Shown: positions 50,145-59,070, counted from the stretch's first letter. The stretch is 64,000 nt of DNA from Pusillimonas sp. T7-7 (GCF_000209655.1 NC_015458.1:3348001-3412000), one strand, 5' to 3'. Notes: generated by a model not told the origin, from the letters alone. Numbers and translations: made by a program.

Positions 50145-51292
50145 CGCATGCGTTGCGAGGTAAAGCTGCAGTTGTAGGAGTTGGAACAACTGATGGCTGG
50201 AACAATCCGGGGTTCAGCTCATTGGATCAACTGGCGCAAGCCGTACAAGCCGCAGCATCTGATGCAGGTATTGCAGTGGCGGAAATAGATGGTTTGTTTG
50301 CGGCAACGCTGTCTCAGTTTATGCCGGTGCTGTCCGCCGCCGAGTATCTCGGAATTCGCCCTGTCTACATGGATGGCACTAACATTGGCGGTTCGTCATT
50401 TGTTGAGCATCTGATTCCCGCCATGATGGCTTTGGAAGCAGGACTGTGTTCGGTTGCCTGCATATGCTATGGGTCCAATCAGCTGTCTGCCGGCGGGAAG
50501 CTGGCTACGCTGTCGGAGCCTCAGATCTGGGAAGAACCTTTTCAGCCGCGCAACCCTATTGGCGGATATGCCTTGGCCACTGCAAGGCACATGCATGAGT
50601 ATGGAACTACGCGTCGCCAGTTAGCTGAAGTTGCGGTTGCGGCGCGAGAGTGGGCAGTGTTGAATGAAGCAGCATATGAGCGACAACCGCTGACTATAGA
50701 TGATGTGTTGTCAGCACGCCTTGTCTCCGATCCTCTCTCGGTGCGAGATTGTTGCCTGGTCACAGACGGTGGCGGTGCGGTGATACTGGTGCGCAGCGAC
50801 AAGGCTAATAATTTTCCGAATAAACCGGTGTATCTGCTGGGAGCGGGCGCAGCTACATCCCATCGGCAGATATCGTCGATGCCTGATCTTACTGTGACGG
50901 CGGCAGTCGAGTCAGGCCGCCGAGCCTATGCTATGGCGGGACTGACTGCAAAGGATGTCGATGTCTTGCAGTTGTACGACGCATTTACCATCAACCCCAT
51001 TCTATTTCTAGAAGACCTGGGTTTTTGTCCCAAAGGTGAAGGAGGGCGATTTGTGGAGAATGGCGCGATCGCCCCCGGAGGAACGCTGGCGGTCAATACT
51101 AATGGTGGGGGCCTCTCATGCAATCATCCTGGCATGTACGGGGTATTTACCATAATAGAAATCGTGCGACAACTGCGCGGTACGGCCGGCAAGCGGCAGT
51201 TGTCAGATATTGAAGTCGGGCTTGCGCATGGAAATGGCGGCCCTCTATCCAGCCAGGCGACGGCAATTTTCGGGACTGCCGCGACCCTTTAG
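50141..51292 (+). CDS. Thiolase-like (SCP2-thiolase type) protein without the N-terminal nucleophile Cys
   Basis: 383 residues of the thiolase superfamily. The first half ends in the region where degradative thiolases carry the nucleophile Cys; here it reads MDGTNIGGSSFVEHL (about residues 78-91) with Gly-Ser and no Cys. The C-terminal half has QLYDAFTINPILFLEDLGF, NTNGGGLSCNHPGMYG (with the catalytic His) and GLAHGNGGPLSSQATAIFG. This pattern matches SCP2-thiolase-like proteins, among them retro-aldolases that act with a DUF35 partner. The partner gene is just upstream with a 4-bp overlap. I expect carbon-carbon cleavage of a beta-hydroxyacyl-CoA rather than thiolysis; this is inference. Confidence 0.87.
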   Translation: MTHALRGKAAVVGVGTTDGWNNPGFSSLDQLAQAVQAAASDAGIAVAEIDGLFAATLSQFMPVLSAAEYLGIRPVYMDGTNIGGSSFVEHLIPAMMALEAGLCSVACICYGSNQLSAGGKLATLSEPQIWEEPFQPRNPIGGYALATARHMHEYGTTRRQLAEVAVAAREWAVLNEAAYERQPLTIDDVLSARLVSDPLSVRDCCLVTDGGGAVILVRSDKANNFPNKPVYLLGAGAATSHRQISSMPDLTVTAAVESGRRAYAMAGLTAKDVDVLQLYDAFTINPILFLEDLGFCPKGEGGRFVENGAIAPGGTLAVNTNGGGLSCNHPGMYGVFTIIEIVRQLRGTAGKRQLSDIEVGLAHGNGGPLSSQATAIFGTAATL

Positions 51293-51312
51293 TTATTTTT
51301 AAGGAGACCGGA

Positions 51313-53403
51313 ATGTCCGAGTCAGTTTCATTCGCCCTACGTAATGATATCGCGTTGATTACCATTGAAAATCCTCCGGTCAACGCGCTCTCACAGGCGG
51401 TACGCAGCGGGTTGAAGGCGGCAATAACTCAGGGAGAGCAGGACTCCCGGGTCAAGGCGATGGTATTGATTTGTGCGGGACGCAGCTTCAGCGCAGGTGC
51501 GGATATACACGAATTTGGAAAACCGCCCCAGGAGCCACTGCTTGTAGAAGTGATAGAGGAGATCGAACAGGCGTCCAAGCCAATCGTTGCGGCAATACAT
51601 GGAACGGCTCTGGGTGGCGGGCTAGAGGTGGCCTTGGGTTGCCATTTTCGTATTGCATCCATGGACGCGAAAATGGGGCTTCCCGAAGTCAAGCTTGGTT
51701 TGTTGCCGGGAGCGGGAGGAACACAGAGACTACCGCGGCTTATTGGCGTGCCAGCTGCGCTGGAGCTGATTGTGGACGGTGGTATGGTTTCGGCCGAGAG
51801 GGCGCTGGAACTCGGTCTGATCGATGAGCGAGTGGTGTCAGGTAAACTTGAAGCAGCTGCGCTGGATTTTGCACGAGGTGTTATCGATTCAAGTATGCCA
51901 GTGCGCAGGTTAAGTACGCTGGACTGCAGTTTTTCAGATTCAGATGTTTTTGAAGCCTATACAGAAAGCGTTACACGAAAGCGCAGGGGCTATATCGCTC
52001 CATTGCGTTGCATAGCAGCTGTTCAGGCGGCAGCCGAACTGCCCTTTGCCAAAGGTATGGAGCGCGAGCGTGCCATGTTTCTGGAGCTTGCCGCTTCGTT
52101 TCAATCAAAGGCGCAGCGACATGCATTCTTTGCGGAGCGAGCCGCTGCAAGAGTACCAGATGCTACGTTAAAGAAGGAAACAGAAGTTCTTTCCGTCGAC
52201 TCGGTTGGCGTGGTCGGTGCGGGTACGATGGGTACCGGTATCGCTATGTGTTTTGCCAACGTGGGGATTCCTGTGTTGTTGCTTGAAACAAATGCCGATA
52301 ACTTGGAACGCGGTGTGGCGACCATACGCAAAAATTATGCACGGACAATGGATCGTGGAGGCTTGACGCAAGCTGAAATGGATAGGCGTATCGCACTCAT
52401 CCGGCCTTCAGCAGTGTATGAAGACTTGGCTCAGGTGGATCTCGTCATTGAAGCCGTGTTTGAAGAGTTGGGCGTAAAGCAGATGGTTTTTCGGATGCTG
52501 GATCAGGTGTGTAAGCCAGGTGCCATCCTTGCATCGAACACCTCCTATCTGAATATTGACGCGATTGCTGACGTCACGGCGCGTCCAGAGTACGTGTTGG
52601 GGATGCACTTTTTCAGCCCTGCCAATGTCATGCCCTTGCTTGAAAATGTCCGAGGAGCCAAGACCTTGCCTCAGGTGTGTGCAGCCGCCATGAAAGTTGG
52701 CAAAGTGATAGGTAAAACTCCGGTAATGGTTCGAGTATGCGACGGCTTCGTAGGTAACCGAATGCTTGCCAAGAGGACGCGGGAAAGCTACTTCATGCTG
52801 GAAGAGGGAGCGACGCCACAGCAAATTGATAGGGTGCTGTACGATTTCGGCTTCCCCATGGGGCCATTTGCCATGAGCGATTTAGCGGGCGTCGACGTTG
52901 GTTGGCTTAATCGCCAATCGCGTCTTGCGAATCTCACATCGCGCGAGCGGGCATGCGATATTTTGGATCAGGTGCATGCCTTAGGCAGATTTGGGCAAAA
53001 AACCGGGGCTGGCTTTTATCGCTACGAGGAGGATCGTAGTCGTCATGTTGATCCGAAGATTGAAGAGCTCATTGTTAACCATTCAAAAAAAAGAGGTATA
53101 GAGCGTCGGCAAATACCAGATTCAGAAATTATCGAGCGGTGCCTTTATCCAATGATAAATGAGGCCGCCAAGCTGCTTGAAGAAGGCATAGTAGATCGCC
53201 CAGGTGATATAGATGTGGTATGGCTGAAGGGCTACGGCTTTCCTGCATTCCTGGGGGGGCCATTGTTTTATGCCGATCATATTGGCCTGCCAGTCATCCA
53301 CCAGGCGATGCTGAAGTATCAAGCAGTGCATGGCGAGCAATACTGGAAGCCTGCTGCGTTGCTGGAAGATTTGGTTCGTTCTGGCAAGCAGTTTTATTCT
53401 TGA
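51313..53403 (+). CDS. Bifunctional enoyl-CoA hydratase / 3-hydroxyacyl-CoA dehydrogenase (FadB/FadJ-like)
   Basis: 696 residues. The N-terminal crotonase domain (1-190) has oxyanion-hole segments CAGRSFSAGADIHEFG and GTALGGGLEVALGCHFRIA and the catalytic Glu region LPEVKLGLLPGAGGTQRLPR. The NAD-binding domain starts at VGVVGAGTMGTGIAMCFANV (about 298). The dehydrogenase site is EAVFEELGVKQMVF, NTSYLNIDAIAD and LGMHFFSPANVMPLLE with the catalytic His. Two C-terminal 3HCDH domains follow (GFVGNRMLAKR, PGDIDVVWLKGYGFPAFLGG). It hydrates an enoyl-CoA and oxidises the 3-hydroxyacyl-CoA. Last gene of the first operon of the island. Confidence 0.93.
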   Translation: MSESVSFALRNDIALITIENPPVNALSQAVRSGLKAAITQGEQDSRVKAMVLICAGRSFSAGADIHEFGKPPQEPLLVEVIEEIEQASKPIVAAIHGTALGGGLEVALGCHFRIASMDAKMGLPEVKLGLLPGAGGTQRLPRLIGVPAALELIVDGGMVSAERALELGLIDERVVSGKLEAAALDFARGVIDSSMPVRRLSTLDCSFSDSDVFEAYTESVTRKRRGYIAPLRCIAAVQAAAELPFAKGMERERAMFLELAASFQSKAQRHAFFAERAAARVPDATLKKETEVLSVDSVGVVGAGTMGTGIAMCFANVGIPVLLLETNADNLERGVATIRKNYARTMDRGGLTQAEMDRRIALIRPSAVYEDLAQVDLVIEAVFEELGVKQMVFRMLDQVCKPGAILASNTSYLNIDAIADVTARPEYVLGMHFFSPANVMPLLENVRGAKTLPQVCAAAMKVGKVIGKTPVMVRVCDGFVGNRMLAKRTRESYFMLEEGATPQQIDRVLYDFGFPMGPFAMSDLAGVDVGWLNRQSRLANLTSRERACDILDQVHALGRFGQKTGAGFYRYEEDRSRHVDPKIEELIVNHSKKRGIERRQIPDSEIIERCLYPMINEAAKLLEEGIVDRPGDIDVVWLKGYGFPAFLGGPLFYADHIGLPVIHQAMLKYQAVHGEQYWKPAALLEDLVRSGKQFYS

Positions 53404-53440
53404 GCTTGAACAGGGAAGAGGTATCTGTATATAGATAAGT

Positions 53441-53460
53441 TACAATCTGCTTGTTAACTA
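53441..53460 (+). promoter_or_regulatory. Possible promoter element and half-operator before the GntR gene
   Basis: TACAAT (53441-53446) resembles a -10 box and is followed by TTGTTAACTA at 53451-53460, eight of ten bases of the TTGTTAACAA motif found at 54440. I find no good -35. It may allow autoregulation of the GntR gene. Confidence 0.4.
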
Positions 53461-53503
53461 TCATTGAGTTAATAATAAAATTAGTTCAAGAGAGAAACAA
53501 GAC

Positions 53504-54238
53504 ATGAGTAAAGCCTCTGGTTTGGCGATATTGGATATAGAGGGTGTGGTCGAAGCCCGCCTGTTCTCGGGGCGGCAACTTCTAACATTGACGCTCTCTG
53601 AGCAGATAGCAGCGCAAATCGGAGACCGTATCATCGACGGCGCCATGGAAGATGGGACTGCTCTTCCCGAGCAGGAACTGGCAGAGCGCTATCAAGTAAG
53701 CCGCGGCCCCATCCGTGAGGCTCTGCGTATTCTTGAACGAGAAGGGCTTGTGGAATTGCATCCGCGCCGTGGAGCTGCCGTGACCAAGCTGAATGCAACG
53801 GAGCTGTCCGAAATCTATGAAATTCGGGCAAGCCTTTTGTCTTTGGTTGCGCGTAAGAATGTCGCGTCCCATAATTCGGAATATCTGAGTCTTCTGAAGC
53901 GCACGATCGAGCAGCTTGAGCACTTGCTATCCGACTCTCCCGAAGATGCGAGTCGTTATGCCGAGACGGTATTTCGTGCGTCGCTCAATTCAGCGTTGCT
54001 TACAAAAAGCAAGCGTCTTGCAAGCATTATCACGTCGTTGTCGTTGCAAACGCTACGCTACTCAAAGCTAGGCTTGCGTTCTCAGGAGCGGCGAGAACGG
54101 TCGTTTTCGCTGTGGAAAAAAGGATACGAAGCGGCTAAATCGGGCGATGCCGATTTGGCAGAAGAACTGTCTCAGTTGCGTATGAAGGAAGCGTGGACAG
54201 GGATGGTTGCTGCACTCAATGATTCCGGAAGAGCCTGA
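53504..54238 (+). CDS. GntR-family regulator, FadR/FCD subfamily
   Basis: 244 residues. The winged helix lies at about residues 30-92 (LSEQIAAQIGDRIIDGAMED, LPEQELAERYQVSRGPIREA, LRILEREGLVELHPRRGAAV). The C-terminal FCD ligand domain is all-helical (ELSEIYEIRASLLSLVARKN and on), although the usual FCD metal-binding His residues are not obvious, so the ligand may be an acyl-CoA or acid bound without metal. It lies between the two operons of the acyl-CoA island and on the same strand. Its likely targets are the TTGTWAACAA sites at 47725, 53451 and 54440. Confidence 0.9.
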   Translation: MSKASGLAILDIEGVVEARLFSGRQLLTLTLSEQIAAQIGDRIIDGAMEDGTALPEQELAERYQVSRGPIREALRILEREGLVELHPRRGAAVTKLNATELSEIYEIRASLLSLVARKNVASHNSEYLSLLKRTIEQLEHLLSDSPEDASRYAETVFRASLNSALLTKSKRLASIITSLSLQTLRYSKLGLRSQERRERSFSLWKKGYEAAKSGDADLAEELSQLRMKEAWTGMVAALNDSGRA

Positions 54239-54414
54239 CGGGGCTTCGTCTTTGGCTGTTTTCCGGCTTCCATCGCTTAATGGTCGTCACGATTAATAAT
54301 ACAAACCGACCTGGATTCTGATTTTTGCGGTGTATCTACTACATCAGCATCGCTGCGAGCGCTTAAGTTAACTGCTGGCATCGGACTTGCACGTTTTGCT
54401 ACATGATAAATACG

Positions 54415-54449
54415 TTGTTTATTGTAGTTTACTATGATATTGTTAACAA
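54415..54449 (+). promoter_or_regulatory. Promoter and candidate GntR operator of the CoA-transferase/carboxylase operon
   Basis: TTGTTT (54415-54420), a 17-base spacer and TATTGT (54438-54443) are a plausible promoter 86 bp upstream of the gene at 54529. The perfect palindrome TTGTTAACAA at 54440-54449 overlaps the -10 box. With its right flank AAGTAATTG it matches the sequence at 47725 in 16 of 18 bases, so a common repressor is likely. Confidence 0.65.
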
Positions 54450-54528
54450 AGTAATTGTCAAACTTAATCAAAGCAAAGTGTTAAGGGTTCATTGGCTTGG
54501 CAATAACACTTAATAGGTAGAGGAATCT

Positions 54529-55773
54529 ATGAAAGTAGAAGGTTCTGATAAGGAAATGCGATCCGAGTATCAGTTGCCGTTGAGTGGCATCCGTGTTGTC
54601 GAAATTTGCAATACGGTTGCCGGTCCCGCGTGTGGCCGTCTGCTTGGTGACTTTGGCGCTGATGTAATCAAGATCGAGCCCCCGGAAGGAGATTCTGTTC
54701 GGCAACTGGGAAGTCATGTCGAAGACATATCGCTCTATGCGGCATCGGTATTGCGAAACAAACGCTCGATCTCGATAGATTTGAAGACTCAGCGCGGACA
54801 GCAGTTAGCCTCTGCCTTGATGGCAAAAGCCGATATCGTGCTTGAGAACAATCGGCCTGGCGTACTGGAGCGTCTTGGAATTGGGTATGAGCAAATATCT
54901 GCAATCAATCCGAGGGTAATTTATGTGCGGATCAGTGGCTTTGGCCAAGATGGCCCATATGCCAAAAGGCCGGGCTATGGAGCCATTTGCGAAGCATTGG
55001 CAGGAGTAAGGCACATGACCGGCGACCCAGATAGGCCGCCGGCGCGAGTTGCACTCGCTACAACAGACTATTTGACATCGGTATATGCCGCGTTCGGGGC
55101 GTTGGGAGCATTACGTAGCCGCGATCTAACTGGCTGTGGTCAGGTCGTGGATGTTGCGCTTTATGAAACCGCCTTTACTCAGCTTGAGCCATTGGTGCCG
55201 GCCTACCAGAAGCTTGGCAAAGTACCCACGCGTCAGGGGCCTAACCTACCGTCAATGGCCCCGAACAGCCTTTATCCAACCCGCGACAAAGACTACATTC
55301 TCATCGCCGCTAACAGCAATGCAACATTCGAACGTCTGCTATCGGTCATGGGGCAACCTGAGCTTGTACGGGACCCCAGGTTCGCAACGATCCGCTCACG
55401 AGGTGAAAAACCCAATATGCAGGCTCTCGATGCAATCATTGCCGAATGGACCAAATGCTACGACGTAATCGCTCTTGCGGAAATGCTGGAGAATGCCGCA
55501 GTTCCATCGTCTCGTATATACACAATCGCTGATATTTTCGAAGACCCACACTATCACGCCCGGGGCATGCTTGCTTCAGTGCTGCATCCCAAGCTTGGAG
55601 ATACGACTCAAATTGGAGTTGTACCGCGTTTATCCAAGACACCCGGTGCCATACGCTTTACCGGACCTGAGTTGGGTAGTGACACACGCAGTGTATTACT
55701 CGAAGAGCTAGGCCTGGAGTCCGATGCAATTAATGAGTTGATTGCATCGGGCGTTGTCAAAGTTGAGGGATAG
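54529..55773 (+). CDS. Class III CoA-transferase (CaiB/BaiF family)
   Basis: 414 residues with an AGAGGA ribosome site. The N-terminal LSGIRVVEICNTVAGPACGR, LLGDFGADVIKIEPPEGD and KRSISIDLKTQRGQ are family hallmarks. The catalytic Asp is Asp180 in ATTDYLTSVYAAFGALGALR. The C-terminal GLGLE-like end is LLEELGLESDAINELIASGV. The enzyme moves CoA from a donor acyl-CoA (often succinyl-CoA) to a free acid. As the first gene of the carboxylase operon, it probably activates the substrate or recycles CoA. Confidence 0.92.
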   Translation: MKVEGSDKEMRSEYQLPLSGIRVVEICNTVAGPACGRLLGDFGADVIKIEPPEGDSVRQLGSHVEDISLYAASVLRNKRSISIDLKTQRGQQLASALMAKADIVLENNRPGVLERLGIGYEQISAINPRVIYVRISGFGQDGPYAKRPGYGAICEALAGVRHMTGDPDRPPARVALATTDYLTSVYAAFGALGALRSRDLTGCGQVVDVALYETAFTQLEPLVPAYQKLGKVPTRQGPNLPSMAPNSLYPTRDKDYILIAANSNATFERLLSVMGQPELVRDPRFATIRSRGEKPNMQALDAIIAEWTKCYDVIALAEMLENAAVPSSRIYTIADIFEDPHYHARGMLASVLHPKLGDTTQIGVVPRLSKTPGAIRFTGPELGSDTRSVLLEELGLESDAINELIASGVVKVEG

Positions 55774-55811
55774 AACATCATTCAAGTGTTTTGAATTTGG
55801 GGAAATGAGAC

Positions 55812-57371
55812 ATGGATTTTGAGTATCAGGGCGAGCAGTGGAAGGCGGAGTATGAAGAGCTGCATAGGCGCCGTAAATTGGCGGCTGCTATGGGCGGAGA
55901 GGAAGCGCTGCGCAAGCATAAAGAAAGGGGGCGTCTGAACGCGCGGGAGAGAATGGCTGTACTGGTTGATCCAGGTAGCTTAAGAGAGATGGGGCGAATT
56001 GCTGGGAAAGGTACCTACGATGATCATGGTCGCCTCATAGACATGAAGCCCGTGAACGCGTTATTTGGCGTTGGCAAAATAGAGGGGCGCAAAGTGGTGG
56101 TGGCGGCGGACGACTACACACTTCGCGGAGGATCGTCGGAATCAACGATCTCGGAAAAATGGATTTACGCTGAAAACCTCGCGATGACGCTTTCTACGCC
56201 ATTAATACGATTGGTAGACAGTGCAGGCGGAAGCGTTAAGTTGCTGGAGCAACAGGGCGGTAGCAAAATTCCAGGGTACCCGACCTGGCCTGCGGTGAGT
56301 CTTTTAGATCATGTGCCGGTGGTGGGCGTCGCGCTTGGCCCATGCGCCGGGCTGGGGGCCATGAAGGTGCTGCTTTCGCATTTTTCCGTTATGGTGCGTG
56401 ACCAGGCGCAGGTCTTTGCCGCAGGCCCTCCGGTTGTCAAGCAGGCGTATGGAATTGAAGTCGAAAAAAATGATCTCGGCGGATACAAGGTTCATCGCCG
56501 GAGCGGCCTGGTACATAACGAGGCGATCGATGAAATGGATGCTTTTGCCCAGGCCCGTCGCTTTCTCAGCTACCTGCCGCGTAATGCTAACCAAAGACCA
56601 GCCCGTGTTGAAACCGGAGACTCCCCGGAGAGGGTAGAGGAGTGGCTCGCTGACGCAATTCCGCGTGATCGTCGGAAAATATATGACCCACGGAAGATTC
56701 TGGCCGCTATATGTGATCAGGACTCGATCTTCGAGATCGGACGATGGCATGGGGGCTCCGTAATCACCGCTTTAGCACGGATCGATGGTTATCCAGTAGG
56801 GATACTTTGCAGCGATCCAAAGGTTGCCGGTGGCGCGATGACAACCGTGTCGGCATATAAGGCAGAGCGGCATATTAATCTATGCAAGATATTTGGACTT
56901 CCAATCGTCAATTTTGTAGATCAACCTGGAAACGAAACAGGCCCGGATGCAGAGGCTCGTGGAACTTTGTTGGCTGCAGTGCGTGTATTGACGGTAGTGG
57001 AAAAGTGCAGAGTCCCTTGGTTTTCTGTGATCATGCGTCGTTGCTACGGAATGGCTGGCGGAATGCATGCACCAAAATATTTTCCTCAATTGAATCACCG
57101 TATAGCATGGCCTTCGGCTCGTTGGGGATCAATTCCGATCGAAGGCGGTGTGGCTGCCGCGTATCGTACAGAGATTGAGGCGGCAGCTGACCCAGTAGCC
57201 AAGCGTGAAGAAATAGAACAGCGTTTCTTAAGTCTCGGATCCCCGTTTCGCACGGCTGAGGCATTTCGTATCCTCGATGTCGTCGATCCGCGTGAAACGC
57301 GTGCAATACTGTGTGATTGGATAGCCGATGCCTGGGAAGTGCTTGCAACCCGTACTCCGCATGCGGGCTGA
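55812..57371 (+). CDS. Biotin-dependent acyl-CoA carboxylase, carboxyltransferase (beta) subunit
   Basis: 519 residues with N- and C-terminal crotonase-like domains as in PccB/MccB/GcdA enzymes. Typical segments are GRLNARERMAVLVDPGSLRE, VVVAADDYTLRGGSSESTIS, LVDSAGGSVKLLEQQG, GPCAGLGAMKVLLSHFSVMV and, in the second half, ILCSDPKVAGGAMTTVSAYK, NFVDQPGNETGPDAEARGT and RRCYGMAGGMHAP. It moves carboxyl from carboxybiotin to an acyl-CoA. The Asp/Ala residue that sets acyl length in propionyl-type enzymes cannot be judged by eye. It works with the separate carrier and biotin carboxylase subunits encoded next. Confidence 0.92.
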   Translation: MDFEYQGEQWKAEYEELHRRRKLAAAMGGEEALRKHKERGRLNARERMAVLVDPGSLREMGRIAGKGTYDDHGRLIDMKPVNALFGVGKIEGRKVVVAADDYTLRGGSSESTISEKWIYAENLAMTLSTPLIRLVDSAGGSVKLLEQQGGSKIPGYPTWPAVSLLDHVPVVGVALGPCAGLGAMKVLLSHFSVMVRDQAQVFAAGPPVVKQAYGIEVEKNDLGGYKVHRRSGLVHNEAIDEMDAFAQARRFLSYLPRNANQRPARVETGDSPERVEEWLADAIPRDRRKIYDPRKILAAICDQDSIFEIGRWHGGSVITALARIDGYPVGILCSDPKVAGGAMTTVSAYKAERHINLCKIFGLPIVNFVDQPGNETGPDAEARGTLLAAVRVLTVVEKCRVPWFSVIMRRCYGMAGGMHAPKYFPQLNHRIAWPSARWGSIPIEGGVAAAYRTEIEAAADPVAKREEIEQRFLSLGSPFRTAEAFRILDVVDPRETRAILCDWIADAWEVLATRTPHAG

Positions 57372-57467
57372 TAGTGATCGTGCATAGCTGATATGTGCGC
57401 TTAAGGTTGGACACAATGGAAGCAGCTATATCTATGCTTTGCGAAATTATTGTTTGAGGAGATTGAC

Positions 57468-57689
57468 ATGAGTCACGAGGAATTGCTGTCTGATATTACA
57501 GGAAAGGTCTGGAAAATCGAGAAGGCGGTGGGAAGCCAGGTAGCTGAAGGGGAAACGGTCATCGTGGTTGAGTCTATGAAAATGGAAATCCCCGTGGCGG
57601 CGACGGTGGCGGGGGAAATCGTTGAAATCAAGGTCAAGGAAGGTGAAGAGGTGAGCGAAATGCAGGTTGTTGCGATCATCAACTCCTGA
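57468..57689 (+). CDS. Small biotin carboxyl carrier protein
   Basis: 73 residues from the ATG at 57468 (GAGGAGATTGAC before it). It is a single biotinyl domain: SDITGKVWKIEKAVGSQVAE, then VVESMKMEIPVAATVAG with the biotin-accepting Lys in ESMKMEIP, and KVKEGEEVSEMQVVAI. It has no N-terminal linker, so the carrier is a separate mini-protein. In propionyl- and methylcrotonyl-CoA carboxylases this domain is usually fused to the biotin carboxylase. Confidence 0.93.
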   Translation: MSHEELLSDITGKVWKIEKAVGSQVAEGETVIVVESMKMEIPVAATVAGEIVEIKVKEGEEVSEMQVVAIINS

Positions 57690-57699
57690 TTGGATAAAA

Positions 57700-59070
57700 A
57701 TGAAGAAAGTACTGATCGCTAATCGAGGCGAGATTGCATGCCGAATTATTCAAAGTTGCAAACGTCTCGGCATACAGACGGTAGCCGTATATTCTGAAGT
57801 GGATGCTGATTCGAAACATGTTATCGAGGCAGATGAATCGTATGCACTCGGCGGGAAAAGTGCATCGGAGAGCTATCTGCGGACTGATCGTATCTTGGAG
57901 GCCGCTCTACGCAGTAACGCTGATGGATTGCATCCGGGTTACGGCTTTCTAGCAGAGAGTGCTGAATTCGCTCGTCAGGTGGAAGATGCGGGAATCGTTT
58001 GGGTTGGACCCACCCCAGCATCGATCGAATCGATGGGAGATAAAGAGCGCGCACGATCGTTGGCTGAAGCTGCCTGTGTACCTGTGTTACCCGGAAGTAT
58101 TCGTTTTGTGGTGGGAGACACGGCCCGCGTTTTGGAAGAAGCAGCCAGGGTTGGGTTTCCTCTGCTCGTAAAAGCCGCAGCTGGTGGCGGTGGAATAGGC
58201 ATGAGGCGTGTCGATCGAGAGGAAGATTTACTCAGCGTTGTGGCAGCTACACAGCATATGGCTGAAAGATCATTTGGGGATGGCACGGTCTACCTGGAGC
58301 GATATATTTCTTTGGCCAGGCACGTTGAGGTTCAAGTCTTTGGCTTTGGGGACGGTAATGCCATTCACTTGCACGAGCGAGACTGCTCCGTACAACGGCG
58401 ATTTCAAAAGGTCATCGAAGAGAGCCCGGCTCCCGGAATACCGGTCGCAGTTCGTGAGCGTATGCTGCATGCATCCTTGTCTCTGTGTCGGCAGGGGCAT
58501 TATCGCAGTGCGGGCACTATAGAGTTCGTCATGGATGCCAAAACATTCGATTTTTTCTTTCTGGAAATGAATACGCGCATACAGGTTGAACATCCGGTCA
58601 CCGAGATGATTACTGGTGTGGATATTGTCGATATGCAGTTACGGCTTGCGGCAGGACAGCCCTGTGCTGTATTCGACCAAGCCGAGGTACGAGCGGTAGG
58701 GCATTCCATAGAGTGCCGACTCTATGCTGAACGGCCTGCCAAGAATTTCCTGCCTTCTACCGGTGTTCTAGAGAGACTCTCCTTTCCTGCTAGAGACGAA
58801 ACATTTCGCCTGGATTGTGGCGTCCGCGAAGGCGATAAGATCACCCATTTTTATGACCCGATGATTGGGAAGATTGTCTGCTTCGGGGCAGATCGGCTCA
58901 GCGCCATTCGGCGTATGCATGAGGTGCTGATGCAGATCGAGATCCGCGGAGTACAGACCAATCTTGATTTTCTGATAAGGACAATTTCTCACGAAGCCTT
59001 CAAGGTAGGAAAGGTTTCTACGGACTTTATTGATGTATGGAGGCATGACCTCCTTGCCCAGGCTGGGTAA
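57700..59070 (+). CDS. Biotin carboxylase subunit of acyl-CoA carboxylase (AccC-like)
   Basis: 456 residues from the ATG at 57700 (MKKVLIANRGEIACRIIQSC); an in-frame extension into the carrier gene is not used. ATP-grasp markers: SMGDKERARSLAEAACVPVL, LLVKAAAGGGGIGMRRV (Gly-rich loop), HLHERDCSVQRRFQKVIEES and FLEMNTRIQVEHPVTEMITG. The C-terminal domain has GHSIECRLYAERPAKNFLPS. It ends after ~450 residues without BCCP domain, in agreement with the separate carrier gene. It is the last gene of the island; 43 bp downstream the convergent autotransporter gene ends. Confidence 0.93.
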   Translation: MKKVLIANRGEIACRIIQSCKRLGIQTVAVYSEVDADSKHVIEADESYALGGKSASESYLRTDRILEAALRSNADGLHPGYGFLAESAEFARQVEDAGIVWVGPTPASIESMGDKERARSLAEAACVPVLPGSIRFVVGDTARVLEEAARVGFPLLVKAAAGGGGIGMRRVDREEDLLSVVAATQHMAERSFGDGTVYLERYISLARHVEVQVFGFGDGNAIHLHERDCSVQRRFQKVIEESPAPGIPVAVRERMLHASLSLCRQGHYRSAGTIEFVMDAKTFDFFFLEMNTRIQVEHPVTEMITGVDIVDMQLRLAAGQPCAVFDQAEVRAVGHSIECRLYAERPAKNFLPSTGVLERLSFPARDETFRLDCGVREGDKITHFYDPMIGKIVCFGADRLSAIRRMHEVLMQIEIRGVQTNLDFLIRTISHEAFKVGKVSTDFIDVWRHDLLAQAG

